Shown: one piece after another, positions 36,740-45,462 of the stretch | Numbering within the stretch: the first letter of the stretch is position 1 | How the letters are laid out: each line of letters opens with the position of its first letter | Source: Polaromonas sp. P2-4 | Lineage (GTDB): Bacteria; Pseudomonadota; Gammaproteobacteria; Burkholderiales; Burkholderiaceae_C | Length of the DNA: 64,000 bases | Direction: 5' to 3' | NCBI GenBank assembly: GCA_024703855.1 | Contig: CP087965.1 | Coordinates: 2,100,001 to 2,164,000, forward strand | Made by a program: the position numbers and the translations under genes | Notes under the pieces: model-generated | Told to the model about the DNA's origin: nothing | The model's input: the letters and a program-made list of their open reading frames with translations, nothing else | Databases searched by the model: none

Positions 36740-38020
36740 TCAACCATAGAGCAAACGTGCGGGCCACATGACAATCTGCGGGAACAGCACCATCAGGAAC
36801 ATGACCACGAACTGCACGGCCATGAAGGGCAGCACGCCGCGCGTGACATCGTCCATCTTCATGCGACCCACGCCCGCCACGACGTTGAGCACCGTGCCCA
36901 CGGGCGGGGTCACCAGCCCGATGGAGTTGTTGATGATGAACAGCACACCGAAGTACACCGGGTCAATGCCAGCCGCCTTGACCAGCGGCATCAGCACCGG
37001 GGTCAGGATCAGGATGGTGGGCGTCATGTCCATGGCGGTTCCGACAATCATGACCAGCACCATGATGGCCATCAGCAGCAGCGTGGGATTGCCCAGCAGC
37101 GGCTCCAGCAGGCTGACGACTTGCGCGGGCAGTTGCGCCACGGTAATAAGCCAGGCCGAGACCATCGCGGCGGCGACCAGGAACATGATGACGGCGGTGG
37201 TCTTGGCCGCTGCCAGAAAAACCTCGTACAACTGCTTGATGCTCAACTCGCGGTAGATGACACCCGCAACAAACAGCGCGTAGACCGCGGCCACCACGGC
37301 CGCCTCGGTCGGCGTGAAGACGCCCATGCGCAGGCCCACCAGAATGATCACCGGCAGCATCAGCGCCCAGCCGGCCTTGCGCATGGCCAGCAGCACTTCA
37401 CCGCGTGAACGGCGGGGCGGGGTTTCGAGTTGCTCGCGGCGTGTCAGCCACCACCAGGTGAACCACAGGCCTGCACCCAACACCAAACCCGGAAAAATAC
37501 CGGCCAGGAACAGTTTGCTGATCGATACGTTGGCGGCCACACCAAAGATCACAAAGCCAATGGACGGCGGGATGATAGGCCCGATGACGCCGCAGGCCGC
37601 GATCAAGCCGCCACTGCGCGCCTTGTCATGCCCGGCCTTCACCATCATGGGCAGCAGCAAGGCCGTGAGCGCAGCCGCATCGGCCACGGCCGAGCCCGAC
37701 AGGGCCGACAGCAGGCAGGCGGCAATGATGGTCACATAGCCGAGGCCGCCTTTGATGTGCCCGACCAGCGCCATGGCAAAGTCGACGATGCGCCGGGACA
37801 GGCCACCGGTGTTCATCACCTCGCCCGCCAGCATGAAGAAGGGCACCGCCAGCAGCGGAAAGCTGTCGGCACCGTTGATGACGTTCTGCGCCAGAATCTG
37901 CGCGTCGAACATGTTCATGTGCCACATCAGGGCGGCACCACAGAGCAGCAGCGAGAAGGCGATAGGAATTCCGAGCGCCATGGAGGCAAGCAGGGAACCG
38001 AGGAAAACAGCGATGGTCAT
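36740..38020 (-). CDS. TRAP transporter large permease (DctM)
   Basis: Large membrane subunit with about 12 segments (for example VFLGSLLASMALGIPIAFSL, PMMVKAGHDKARSGGLIAAC, GVIGPIIPPSIGFVIFGVAA, LITVAQLPAQVVSLL and LLMAIMVLVMIVGTAMDMTP), 426 residues. The start is MTIAVFLGSLLAS at 38020; the longer frame upstream is not conserved. It is preceded by a hairpin (38042-38082) and the small permease gene. Confidence 0.95.
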   Translation of the reverse strand: MTIAVFLGSLLASMALGIPIAFSLLLCGAALMWHMNMFDAQILAQNVINGADSFPLLAVPFFMLAGEVMNTGGLSRRIVDFAMALVGHIKGGLGYVTIIAACLLSALSGSAVADAAALTALLLPMMVKAGHDKARSGGLIAACGVIGPIIPPSIGFVIFGVAANVSISKLFLAGIFPGLVLGAGLWFTWWWLTRREQLETPPRRSRGEVLLAMRKAGWALMLPVIILVGLRMGVFTPTEAAVVAAVYALFVAGVIYRELSIKQLYEVFLAAAKTTAVIMFLVAAAMVSAWLITVAQLPAQVVSLLEPLLGNPTLLLMAIMVLVMIVGTAMDMTPTILILTPVLMPLVKAAGIDPVYFGVLFIINNSIGLVTPPVGTVLNVVAGVGRMKMDDVTRGVLPFMAVQFVVMFLMVLFPQIVMWPARLLYG

Positions 38021-38041
38021 GATGGTGTCTTTATTCAGTTG

Positions 38042-38082
38042 GGGACAGAGCTGGTGCACTTCGTGTCACTGCGGTCTGTCCC
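38042..38082. repeat. Short inverted repeat between dctQ and dctM
   Basis: GGGACAGA at 38042-38049 pairs with TCTGTCCC at 38075-38082. It lies in the gap between the two permease genes and may modulate message stability. Confidence 0.35.
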
Positions 38083-38090
38083 ACAAAGGT

Positions 38091-38628
38091 TCACAAAGGC
38101 TTGGGCACGTCAATGGGCTCCTCTTCGGACTCCCGAATGCCAATCAGCTCATCCTCCGAGAGCTGGTCATTCACCAGCCGCCAGAGGTTGTTGAGCAAAA
38201 TCACGGCGCCCGAGACGGCAAACACCACGCCACAGCCGTAAAACAGGGCCATCGAGGTTTCCATCGCGGCGCTGGTGGAGTCCCAGTTGATCTTGACCTG
38301 GTCCAGCGAGCCCTTGAACAACAGCCAGCAGATGAACAGCATCAGCACATGGCCGATGACCAGGCAGGTTTTCTTGCCCCTGTACCGACAGGCGGGAGAC
38401 CAGGGTATCGGTGCCCAGATGGCTCCCTTCATTCAGGGCCACGATGCCGCCCAGGAATGTGAGCCACACGAACAGCCAGCGCGACAGCTCTTCGGACACC
38501 GCAATACCGGAGTTGGCTGCGTAGCGCAGCACCACGTTGGTGAACACCAGCACCACCATCAGCGCCAGGCTGGCAACCATCAGCCAGGACAGCGCCTGAC
38601 AGTACTTGTCTATTAATTTCTGGATCAC
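38091..38628 (-). CDS. TRAP transporter small permease (DctQ, one frameshift)
   Basis: Four-helix small membrane subunit, about 178 residues after repair. Segments WLMVASLALMVVLVFTNVVL, WLFVWLTFLGGIVALNEGSH, CLVIGHVLMLFICWLLFKGS and ALFYGCGVVFAVSGAVILLN. The frame slips near 38380. First gene of the leftward operon; its start codon lies 37 bases downstream of the TetR-type operator. Confidence 0.92.
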
Positions 38629-38664
38629 GATTTGTCTCCTAGATTCACCACGAACCCATAATGT

Positions 38665-38678
38665 ACGAACTGGTTAGT
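38665..38678. promoter_or_regulatory. TetR-type operator upstream of the TRAP operon
   Basis: Read on the minus strand as ACTAACCAGTTCGT, an imperfect palindrome ACTAAC-NN-GTTCRT. The same pattern (ACTAACTCGTTCAT) overlaps the start codon of the nearby TetR gene at 39423-39436. On the minus strand both also share a longer AACNAGTTNGTACATT context. Confidence 0.6.
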
Positions 38679-38746
38679 TTTATTTGAATCAGTGAAAACC
38701 CTGAGTCCCTGGCTGGCCAGGGACGCGAAAACCGTGAACGGCCGGG

Positions 38747-39436
38747 TTAGTTGCGCACGAAGCGCACAACCATCTCGATGATGCTGTCCCGGCGGGCTGT
38801 CATGGCTTGCGGCGACTGGGCATCGCGCTTGAAGATCAGGCCAAAGGTGTGCTGGTTGGAAACGTTGAAGAAGGTCAAGGCCGAGATCGAGGCATGAATG
38901 TCGATCGGATCCAGTCCGGGCCGGAATACCCCCGAGGTCACGCCGCGGTCGTAGAGCTTGGCGATAGCCTGGATGGCCGGTACGTTGAGCTCCTGGATGC
39001 TCTTGCTCTGCGCCAGGTAAGCGCCGCGCTCCATGTTCTCGGACATCACCAGCCGGATGTAGTCCGGGTTGTCGTGGTGATGGTCGAAGGTAAACCCCAC
39101 CAGCCGGCGCAAGGCGTCCTCCGGCGGCAGGTCTTCCAGATGCAACTCGCCCTCGATGCTGCGCATGCGGCGGTAGGCTTCCTCCAGCACCGCGATGTAC
39201 AGCCCTTCCTTGCTGCCGAAGTAGTAATAGATCATGCGCTTGCTGGTGCGCGTGGCAGCCGCAATCTCGTCGATGCGCGCGCCGCTGAGCCCCTTGCTGG
39301 CGAACTCCGCTGTTGCCACTTCCAGAATGCCTGCCATGGTGCGGGCCGGGTCGTTGGTGCGGGGCGTTGGTGACGTCGTGGCCGAAGACCTGGCCGCTGT
39401 TTTTGTGGCGCGGACGGAATGTACTAACTCGTTCAT
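38747..39436 (-). CDS. TetR-family transcriptional regulator
   Basis: 229-residue regulator. DNA-binding domain ILEVATAEFASKGLSGARID, ATRTSKRMIYYYFGSKEGLY (residues about 35-80) and a TetR_C-type ligand domain (FTFDHHHDNPDYIRLVMSEN, FFNVSNQHTFGLIF). A disordered Thr/Ala-rich N-terminal extension of ~30 residues precedes the helix-turn-helix. Its own start codon lies inside an operator-like palindrome, so autorepression is likely, and the same palindrome precedes the TRAP operon. Confidence 0.93.
   Translation of the reverse strand: MNELVHSVRATKTAARSSATTSPTPRTNDPARTMAGILEVATAEFASKGLSGARIDEIAAATRTSKRMIYYYFGSKEGLYIAVLEEAYRRMRSIEGELHLEDLPPEDALRRLVGFTFDHHHDNPDYIRLVMSENMERGAYLAQSKSIQELNVPAIQAIAKLYDRGVTSGVFRPGLDPIDIHASISALTFFNVSNQHTFGLIFKRDAQSPQAMTARRDSIIEMVVRFVRN
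39423..39436. promoter_or_regulatory. TetR-type operator at the regulator's start codon
   Basis: ACTAAC-TC-GTTCAT; the ATG of the TetR gene is its last three bases (minus strand). It shares its consensus with the site at 38665-38678. Confidence 0.6.
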
Positions 39437-39514
39437 TCCCGAAGTATAGGGGGCCGTGCGCGGACATAAAAGCGGTCATCCAGAGAAAGATCACAGTTCA
39501 GTACATCCCGTTGC

Positions 39515-40336
39515 TCACACCAGCGGGACGGTCAGCTTGTCGATCACTGCACGGGTATCCGGCCGCACGCCGCGCCACCAGGCAAAGGCCTCGGCCGCCT
39601 GTTCGGCCAGCATGCCCACACCGTCGGCCAGTCGTTTCACCCCGGCGTTGTGGGCCAGGCGCAAAAACGGCGTGAGGCCCTTGGCATACGCCAGCTCATA
39701 AGCCAAGCCACAGTTCGCAAACACCGTGGCGGGCACCGGCGGCAGCTCGGCGCGCAGGCTGGCCGAGGTGGCGTTGAACACCACGTCAAACGTTTGCCCC
39801 TCCAGCTCGGCGTAACCGCAGCCACGCACCCGGCCCTGCCGCGCGCCGATGGCCGCCAGTTCATGCGCCTTGTCCACACTGCGGTTGGCGATCACCAGCT
39901 CGGCCGGCTCCTGCTCCAGGAATGGCAGCAGCGCACCCCGGGCGGCGCCACCGGCGCCCAGCAGCAGCACACGCTTGCCCTTGAGCGGGCAGCCCAGGTT
40001 GTGCGTCACGTCGCGCACCAGGCCGACCCCGTCAAAGTTCTCGGCCAACACGCGATCGCCTTCAAACTTCATGGCATTGGCGGCCCCGGCCAGCAGCTGC
40101 GCGCCCGAGCGTTCGGTGGCGTAGGCAAAGGCGTCGAGCTTGAACGGCGCGGTGATGTTCAGCCCCAGGCCGCCCGCTGTGCGAAAGGCGTCGACGGCAC
40201 CAGCGAACCCACCGAGTGGCCCTTCAATCGCGGTGTACTCGATATCCTGTCCATTCGCCTGCGCAAACATGCCGTGAATCAGCGGCGATTTGCTGAAGCC
40301 AATCGGGTTGCCAATAACGGCATAACGATCTGTCAT
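39515..40336 (-). CDS. aroE: Shikimate dehydrogenase
   Basis: NADP-linked reductase of 3-dehydroshikimate, 273 residues, intact. MTDRYAVIGNPIGFSKSPLI (substrate Ser pair), GLGLNITAPFKLDAFAYA (catalytic Lys), AENFDGVGLVRD (catalytic Asp), LLLGAGGAARGALLPFLEQE and VIANRSVDKA (NADP loop with Arg). Its ATG overlaps the stop of the CaiB gene by four bases. Together with aroQ and a second AroE-like gene it points to quinate/shikimate use, but this copy could also serve aromatic biosynthesis. Confidence 0.95.
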   Translation of the reverse strand: MTDRYAVIGNPIGFSKSPLIHGMFAQANGQDIEYTAIEGPLGGFAGAVDAFRTAGGLGLNITAPFKLDAFAYATERSGAQLLAGAANAMKFEGDRVLAENFDGVGLVRDVTHNLGCPLKGKRVLLLGAGGAARGALLPFLEQEPAELVIANRSVDKAHELAAIGARQGRVRGCGYAELEGQTFDVVFNATSASLRAELPPVPATVFANCGLAYELAYAKGLTPFLRLAHNAGVKRLADGVGMLAEQAAEAFAWWRGVRPDTRAVIDKLTVPLV

Positions 40337-41582
40337 GACTGGACTCCCACAGGTGACTCCGAATACAGAACGCCGTCGCGTTCCATGGCGTCGATCTCGC
40401 TAGAGCTGAACCCCACGCTCGCAGCAATCTCACGGTTGTGTTGACCCAACAGTGGCGCGGGACCGCTGGGCGAGGTGTCGCATTCGGAAAAGCGAAACGG
40501 CAGATTGGGCAGTTTGATCTTGCCCAGCACCGGGTGATCTTGCTCCACCACCATGCCACGCGCCAGGGTTTGCGGGTCGCTCAGCACCTGGTCAATGGTT
40601 TGCACCGGCGCGGCCGGAACACCCGCAGCGTCCAGCGCCGCGCAACAGGCCTGAACCTGAATGGGCCGTCGTCCATTCCGTCACCTTCGCCAGAATCGAC
40701 TCACGGTTCGCGTTGCGCCCGGCCTGGTCGTGCAAACGGGTGTCCGCCGCATAGGCCTCGCCACCAATCAGTTTGGCCAGGCTCTTCCAGGTATCCGTCA
40801 TCTGCGCAGCAATCACCAGATAACCATCTTTCGGAAAAAGCGCCATACACCGTGCTCTGCGGCAGGTCATGGCCGGTCTGCACCGGCAGCTCCTTGCCGC
40901 CGCTCATCAAATAGCTCTGGGCGGCAAAGTCGTGCATGGAGATCATGCAGTCGTACAGTGCGATGTCGATGTGCTGCCCCAGGCCACTGCTCACGCGGCC
41001 AAACAGCGCAGCGCAAATCGCCGACACACCGTGCATGCCGGCGTACATGTCGGCGATCGGCATGCGGAACAGCGGCGGCGGCTCGCCCGGCACGCCGATC
41101 AGCGACATGGCACCGCTTTTGGCTTCGGCAATCAAACCGAAGCCTGGACGATGGGAGTCTGGCCCGGTGTGTCCGTAAGCCGAGACCGAGCAATAGACGA
41201 GTTTGGGGTTGCGCCTGGAAAGCTCTTCATAACCCAAGCCCAGTTTGTTCAGGGCGCCTGGCCGGTAGTTCTCAACAAACACGTCGGCGCTGTCGGTGAG
41301 CCTGTGCATCATCTCCAGGCCACGCGGGTTACGCAGGTTGATGCACAGGCCCTGCTTGCCCATGTTTTGCTGCATGAAGTAGCCACTCTGACCTTTGACA
41401 ATGGTCGGGCTGGCACGCCCGGCATCACCCGCAACCGGCCGCTCGACCTTGATGACCTCGGCACCCATCGCGCTCAAACAACGCGACATATGCGGGCCAG
41501 CCAGAAAGTGGCTGTAGTCGATGACACGGATGCCTGCCAGCGGCAGCGCTTGTGGGGGCTTGGTTTGTGATGGTCTGGTCAT
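40333..41582 (-). CDS. CaiB/BaiF-type CoA-transferase (frameshifted)
   Basis: Family III CoA-transferase, about 416 residues after repair. DYSHFLAGPHMSRCLSAMGA, EVIKVERPVAGDAGR, LRNPRGLEMMHRLTDSADVF, VENYRPGALNKLGLGYEE (the catalytic Asp normally lies shortly after this) and GQHIDIALYDCMISMHDF. Frame slips near 40845 and 40640; the C-terminus in another frame carries QTIDQVLSDPQTLARGMVVE and FSSSEIDAMERDGVL. It starts an aroE-containing unit and probably activates a dicarboxylic or hydroxy acid to its CoA ester. Confidence 0.9.
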
Positions 41583-41589
41583 TAAATGT

Positions 41590-41638
41590 CCTTTTAGCCC
41601 CCGTAGATAGGGCATAAACAGCTATTAATTTAGTAGCG
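41590..41638 (-). repeat. ~50 bp interspersed repeat upstream of CaiB gene
   Basis: On the minus strand CGCTACTAAATTAATAGCTG, TTTATGCCCTATCTACGGGG and GGCTAAAAGG. It lies just upstream of the CaiB start codon. Confidence 0.65.
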
Positions 41639-41650
41639 TTATTGAACTTT

Positions 41651-41717
41651 CCGTCATTGCAGGCGCAGCGCGGCAATCCAGGAGTCATGGATTGCCGCGC
41701 TGCGCCTGCAATGACGG
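41651..41717. repeat. 67 bp REP-like palindrome, 30 bp perfect stem
   Basis: The left arm CCGTCATTGCAGGCGCAGCG.. (41651-41680) and the right arm (41688-41717) are exact reverse complements with a 7-base GGAGTCA loop. The CGTCATTGC...GCAATCCA ends resemble a palindrome family found across many bacterial groups. It abuts the MaoC stop and may end that transcript. Confidence 0.8.
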
Positions 41718-42188
41718 TCATGGCCGGCGCGGCACCATCAGCCGGTGCTCGCCCTTTTGCACCACCTGGCCGTGCTGGTTGATCAGCTCGGCTGGCAGCA
41801 CCACGATGCCCCAGCCCGGCTTGCTTTTGGAGGGCCGCATGCTCTCCACCCAAAACTTCACATGCAGCACATCGTTGATCTTGATCGGCAGCACAAAATC
41901 CCAGGTCCAGCCCAGCGACATGCCGGGCAGAAAGCGGTACTCACACTGCGTTTTCAGGCCGTCGGCTACCGACAGGCCCATCAGCCCGTGCGCCACGCGG
42001 CAGCCGAAGTGCGAGGCGTTGGCGTAAGCCTCGTCCACATGCACGGGCGTGAAGTCGCCGGTCAGTTCGGCATAGGCGTCAATGCGCTCGGCGGTGAAGG
42101 TGTAGGTCGGGCTGGTGCAGTCGTCGCCGACTTTGGCGTCGTCCCAGTATTTTTCAGGGGTGGTGAAGGTGATGTCGGGTTTGGGCAT
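41718..42188 (-). CDS. MaoC-like acyl-CoA hydratase/dehydratase
   Basis: Single hotdog-domain hydratase, about 156 residues (start at MPKPDITFTTPEKYW; a TTG at 42212 would add eight residues). The catalytic signature GDFTPVHVDEAYANASHFGC then RVAHG supplies the Asp and His. Such enzymes hydrate enoyl-CoA or mesaconyl-CoA-type substrates. It lies between a VOC gene and a CaiB CoA-transferase, which is a familiar combination for activating and hydrating an unsaturated acid. Confidence 0.9.
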   Translation of the reverse strand: MPKPDITFTTPEKYWDDAKVGDDCTSPTYTFTAERIDAYAELTGDFTPVHVDEAYANASHFGCRVAHGLMGLSVADGLKTQCEYRFLPGMSLGWTWDFVLPIKINDVLHVKFWVESMRPSKSKPGWGIVVLPAELINQHGQVVQKGEHRLMVPRRP

Positions 42189-42218
42189 TGGGATGTTTTT
42201 CAGGTCAGTCAAATCGAA

Positions 42219-42616
42219 TCAGCCGCGCGGGTTGATGGCCAGCACTTCGGCCACGCTGTTGCCGCTGGCCTGAATCAGTTCAATGGCCAGGCCATCGGGC
42301 AGTTGCAGCCAGTTGCGGCCTTGCGGCAGGGCTTTGACGCCCCAGCTTTGGGCCGCCTGCAGCGCGCCTTCCAGGTCGGCCACCATGATGCCCAGATGGG
42401 CCAGCCAGCCGGCGTCGTTGGACGGCGGTGCCTCAAAATCGGGCGTGCTCATCAGCTGCATGCCGCCTAGAGTCCAGTACTGGCGCGGCGCGTCGACGGG
42501 GCCGTCGATTTGCGCACGTCCATGCCCAGCACTTCATAAAAGAAGTTGATGTGCCACTGGATGTCCTTGACGCGCACCGCGACATGTTCAACATACGATT
42601 GATTGGAATAAGCCAT
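42219..42616 (-). CDS. VOC-family (glyoxalase-fold) protein (one frameshift)
   Basis: A ~132-residue vicinal-oxygen-chelate protein. The N-terminal module MAYSNQSYVEHVAVRVKDIQ with WHINFFYEVLGMDVRK lies in one frame; WTLGGMQLMSTPDFEAPPSN and GWLAHLGIMVADLEGALQAA in another, with the slip near 42510. A metal-binding His is seen in YVEHVAV and again in WLAHLGI, and Glu in LAIELIQ. Reaction unknown; fits between ketopantoate reductase-like and MaoC genes. Confidence 0.85.
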
Positions 42617-42622
42617 GACCCG

Positions 42623-43560
42623 TCAATTCCTTTGTTCGTGGGTCAGGCCCCGTTCCACACCCTTGATGCAGGCCACCAGCGCCTGGTTGACCGGGGTGGG
42701 CACACCGCATTTCGCACCTTGGCGCACCACCGCACCGTTCACAAAATCGATCTCGGTGATGGAGCCTTTTTCCAGGCTTTGCAACATGGAGGCCTTGAAC
42801 TCATAAGGCATGCCTTCGCCGGCCTTGATCCAGGGCTGGCGCGGATCGGTGGTGGTGAGCGTGATGCCGCTGGCCTGTGCCACCGCCATGGCTTCGGCCA
42901 CGGCGGCCACGGCGCAGGCCTCTAACTCGGGCACTTGGTACAGCTGGCCGTAAGGCAAACGCGTGATGCCGCTCAAAGCCCCGGTGGCCACGTTAACCAG
43001 CAGCTTGTCCCAGATGGTGCCCAAAATGCTGTCGCTCACCGTGGTGTCCAGCCCGGCGGCGGTAAAGGTGTCGGCAATGCGCTGCACACGGTCGGTGCGG
43101 CCACCATCCAGCTCACCGATTTGAGTGGGTCTGGCCCGGGTACCGGCAATCACATGGCCCGGCGCCAACTGCGTACCCCCACGTAAGTCTTGCCCGCCAG
43201 CACCCGCCGGCGGCCCACGATGTCGGCCAGAATGTCTTCATGCCCGAGACCGTTTTGCAAGGACAGCACGGCGGTGTCTGGTCCGAGCAAAGAGATCGCC
43301 GCTTCCATGGCCTGGCGCGTATGGAAGGACTTGACCAGCACGATCACCAGGTCCACCGCACCCGCACTCTGCGCCATGGTGGCGGCGCGCACCTGCACAG
43401 TGCGGTCCACCCCGTCATCGCGCAAGATCAGCCCCCGGCTGTTCATGGCGTCTACCTGCACGGCGTTGCGGTTAACCAGCCACACCTCGTGGCCGGCCCC
43501 GGTCAACACCCCGCCTATGGCACAGCCCAGCGCGCCGGCGCCCAGAACACAAATCTTCAC
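42623..43560 (-). CDS. Ketopantoate reductase-family oxidoreductase (one frameshift)
   Basis: ApbA/PanE-fold NAD(P)H-dependent reductase, about 312 residues. GTG start at 43560 after AAGGAGTTTGCA. KICVLGAGALGCAIGGVLTG (dinucleotide loop), VDLVIVLVKSFHTRQAM, VLSLQNGLGHEDIL and C-terminal ILGTIWDKLLVNVATGALSG with the catalytic-region Lys and Asn. The frame slips near 43160. It heads the leftward PanE-VOC-MaoC unit and is divergent from a LysR gene, so it may be a catabolic reductase rather than pantothenate synthesis. Confidence 0.88.
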
Positions 43561-43673
43561 TGCAAACTCCTTCTTGATCCAGGCGTGGATTCTGGGCAGA
43601 CCCTTCCATGCCGTCCATGCAATGGGCGCAATACATATCATTGCAAAACACAATAGACATAGACAATAGAGGT

Positions 43674-44660
43674 ATGGACAAGGACCTTGATCTGCTGGAC
43701 GTCAAGCTGCTGCGCCTGCTGGACCAGCTTTATGCCACCCGCAGCGTGACGCGCTCGGCTGAAGCGCTGGGGCAGAGCCAGCCCACGGTGAGCATCTGGC
43801 TGGCCCGCCTGCGCAAGGAGCTGGGTGACCCGCTGTTTGTGCGTACCGCCGAAGGCATGCTGCCCACGCCGCGTACCGATGCGCTGATGGGCACGGTGCG
43901 CGAGGTGCTGGACGGGCTGCAGCGGCTGGCGCAAGCGGGGGCCGCCTTTGACCCCTCCACGGCGCAGCGGCGCTTCTCCATCTGCATGACGGACGCCAGC
44001 CACATCACCCTGCTGCCGCGGCTGCTGGCGCATGTGCGGGCGCTGGCCCCCGGCGTGGCGCTGCAGGCCAGTCGCATCGACGCAAACCTGGCACAAGCCC
44101 TGCAGGCCGGCGAGGCCGATCTGGCGGTGGGTTTTCTGCCTTGGCTGGACGCTGGCTTTTACCAGCAGACGCTGTACGCGCAGGACTGGATTTGTCTGGC
44201 CAATGCACAGCATCCGCGTGTCATCGACGACCAAGCGGCGCATTGGAATCTGGATGTATACCAGGCCGAGGCGCACATCGGCATCAGCTCCGGCACCGGC
44301 TACCAGCTGCTCGACAACAGCGTGGCGTCACAGCACATCACACGCCGGATACGGCTGGAGCTGCCGGGCTTTCTGGGCCTGTCTGCCATTCTCTCGACCA
44401 GCGACCTGATTGCCACCCTGCCTCGCCATATCGGCGAAACCCTCGCCCGCTCTACCGGGCTTAGCGGGCTGCGCGTGCTGCCCTGCCCGTTTGAAATTCC
44501 CGGCTTCACCGTCAAGCAGTACTGGCACGCCAGGTACCACCATGACGCGGCCTGCCGCTGGTTGCGCGGCGTCTGCGCCGAATTGTTCATGAAAAGTGCC
44601 TCTAGCCCAGATAGGACGGGCGCAAGCAGCTATTTATTTGATAGCAACTTGCAACCCTGA
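43674..44660 (+). CDS. LysR-family regulator
   Basis: 328-residue LysR protein with NodD/LinR-like N-terminus LDLLDVKLLRLLDQLYATRS and GQSQPTVSIWLARLRKELGD. The effector domain begins RRFSICMTDASHITLLPRLL and includes FTVKQYWHARYHHDAACRWL near the end. The last ~20 residues (SPDRTGASSYLFDSNLQP) are encoded by an interspersed-repeat copy that supplies a new tail and stop. It is divergent from the PanE/VOC/MaoC unit, its likely target. Confidence 0.92.
   Translation: MDKDLDLLDVKLLRLLDQLYATRSVTRSAEALGQSQPTVSIWLARLRKELGDPLFVRTAEGMLPTPRTDALMGTVREVLDGLQRLAQAGAAFDPSTAQRRFSICMTDASHITLLPRLLAHVRALAPGVALQASRIDANLAQALQAGEADLAVGFLPWLDAGFYQQTLYAQDWICLANAQHPRVIDDQAAHWNLDVYQAEAHIGISSGTGYQLLDNSVASQHITRRIRLELPGFLGLSAILSTSDLIATLPRHIGETLARSTGLSGLRVLPCPFEIPGFTVKQYWHARYHHDAACRWLRGVCAELFMKSASSPDRTGASSYLFDSNLQP
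44598..44647 (-). repeat. ~50 bp interspersed repeat at the end of the LysR gene
   Basis: Minus-strand reading TTGCTATCAAATAAATAGCT, GCTTGCGCCCGTCCTATCTG and GGCTAGAGGC. It forms the 3' end of the LysR coding region. Confidence 0.7.
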
Positions 44661-44755
44661 ACGAACGCAGCAGCATCTGGTCCGCGGGCCCTCGAATGCC
44701 CGAGGCACCACGCTGTTCCGTTCAAGGCTGGGTGCAGTCGCGCGCCATCTGGGAT

Positions 44756-45072
44756 TCAACGCTTGGGTCCCTTCATAACCTCGGATTCCATGGCAGCATT
44801 CCGCTCCTCACTGGCCTCAGTGGGGTCCATGGTCTCGTCGATGGAAGCCGCCCGCGTTTCTGCGGCCGCTTTCATTTCGTCAGCGGTGGCGTCCAGTTCT
44901 TCTTCGTCGTCGCTTGGGGGCTCCAGCATGTCTTTAAGCATGGCCGCCAACTCCGGTGTGTCCCACGGCTCGCCATGCTGCTTTTTCTTTTTATGTAGTG
45001 TCTGACTTCTGCGTCTTGCTCCACGGTCAAGGGAAGCCCATGGAAAGTGCTTTTAGGGTCAATGTCTGGCAT
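44756..45072 (-). CDS. Small acidic hypothetical protein (one frameshift)
   Basis: About 105 residues: MPDIDPKSTFHGLPLTVEQD, then AEVRHYIKKKKQHGEPWDTP and ELAAMLKDMLEPPSDDEEEL, with a Glu/Asp/Ala-rich tail. One A is missing in the A-rich HYIKKKK region (about 44990), which splits the frame. I recognise a small, conserved, uncharacterised family in Comamonadaceae but no function. The PWDTPELAAMLKDML motif looks like a protein-binding helix. Confidence 0.65.
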
Positions 45073-45462
45073 GGTGTTCTCCGGGGATCGTCGGAATCCA
45101 TCACGGGGCTCAGACCCGATAGCACCGCGTCGTAGCTGCTGCTGGGGCTGGGAAAGTTGAGCTCCGTGCTGTCATCCTAGTCCTATTTGGTCACGGGCGG
45201 GAGTAATCACCGTACAGCCTGCCGGCTGCCGTCCTTGCGTCAGCCCCTCGGGTCTGAGGTCGGGTTTGTGACAGGGGAAGGAGCCGCCCGCAGAGGCAAA
45301 TACCCTGCTTGTACAGGTCTGCCTGGCATTGATTGAACCTGAACCCGATCTCCTTCAAGTGCCGATAGACCGATAGAAGGTGTGCCTGGACACACCGTTG
45401 AACTGCACTCATCTGCGCTTGGCGCAGCTTTTGGCCTGCGCCTTCCGGGCTGCGGTATCAGC
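45073..45462. other. 390-base gap with a possible transposase relic
   Basis: No full gene. On the minus strand, 45191-45412 encodes YRHLKEIGFRFNQCQADLYK, which resembles the C-terminal end of IS1595-type transposases, but it lacks the rest. The surrounding sequence looks like decayed DNA. Confidence 0.3.
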
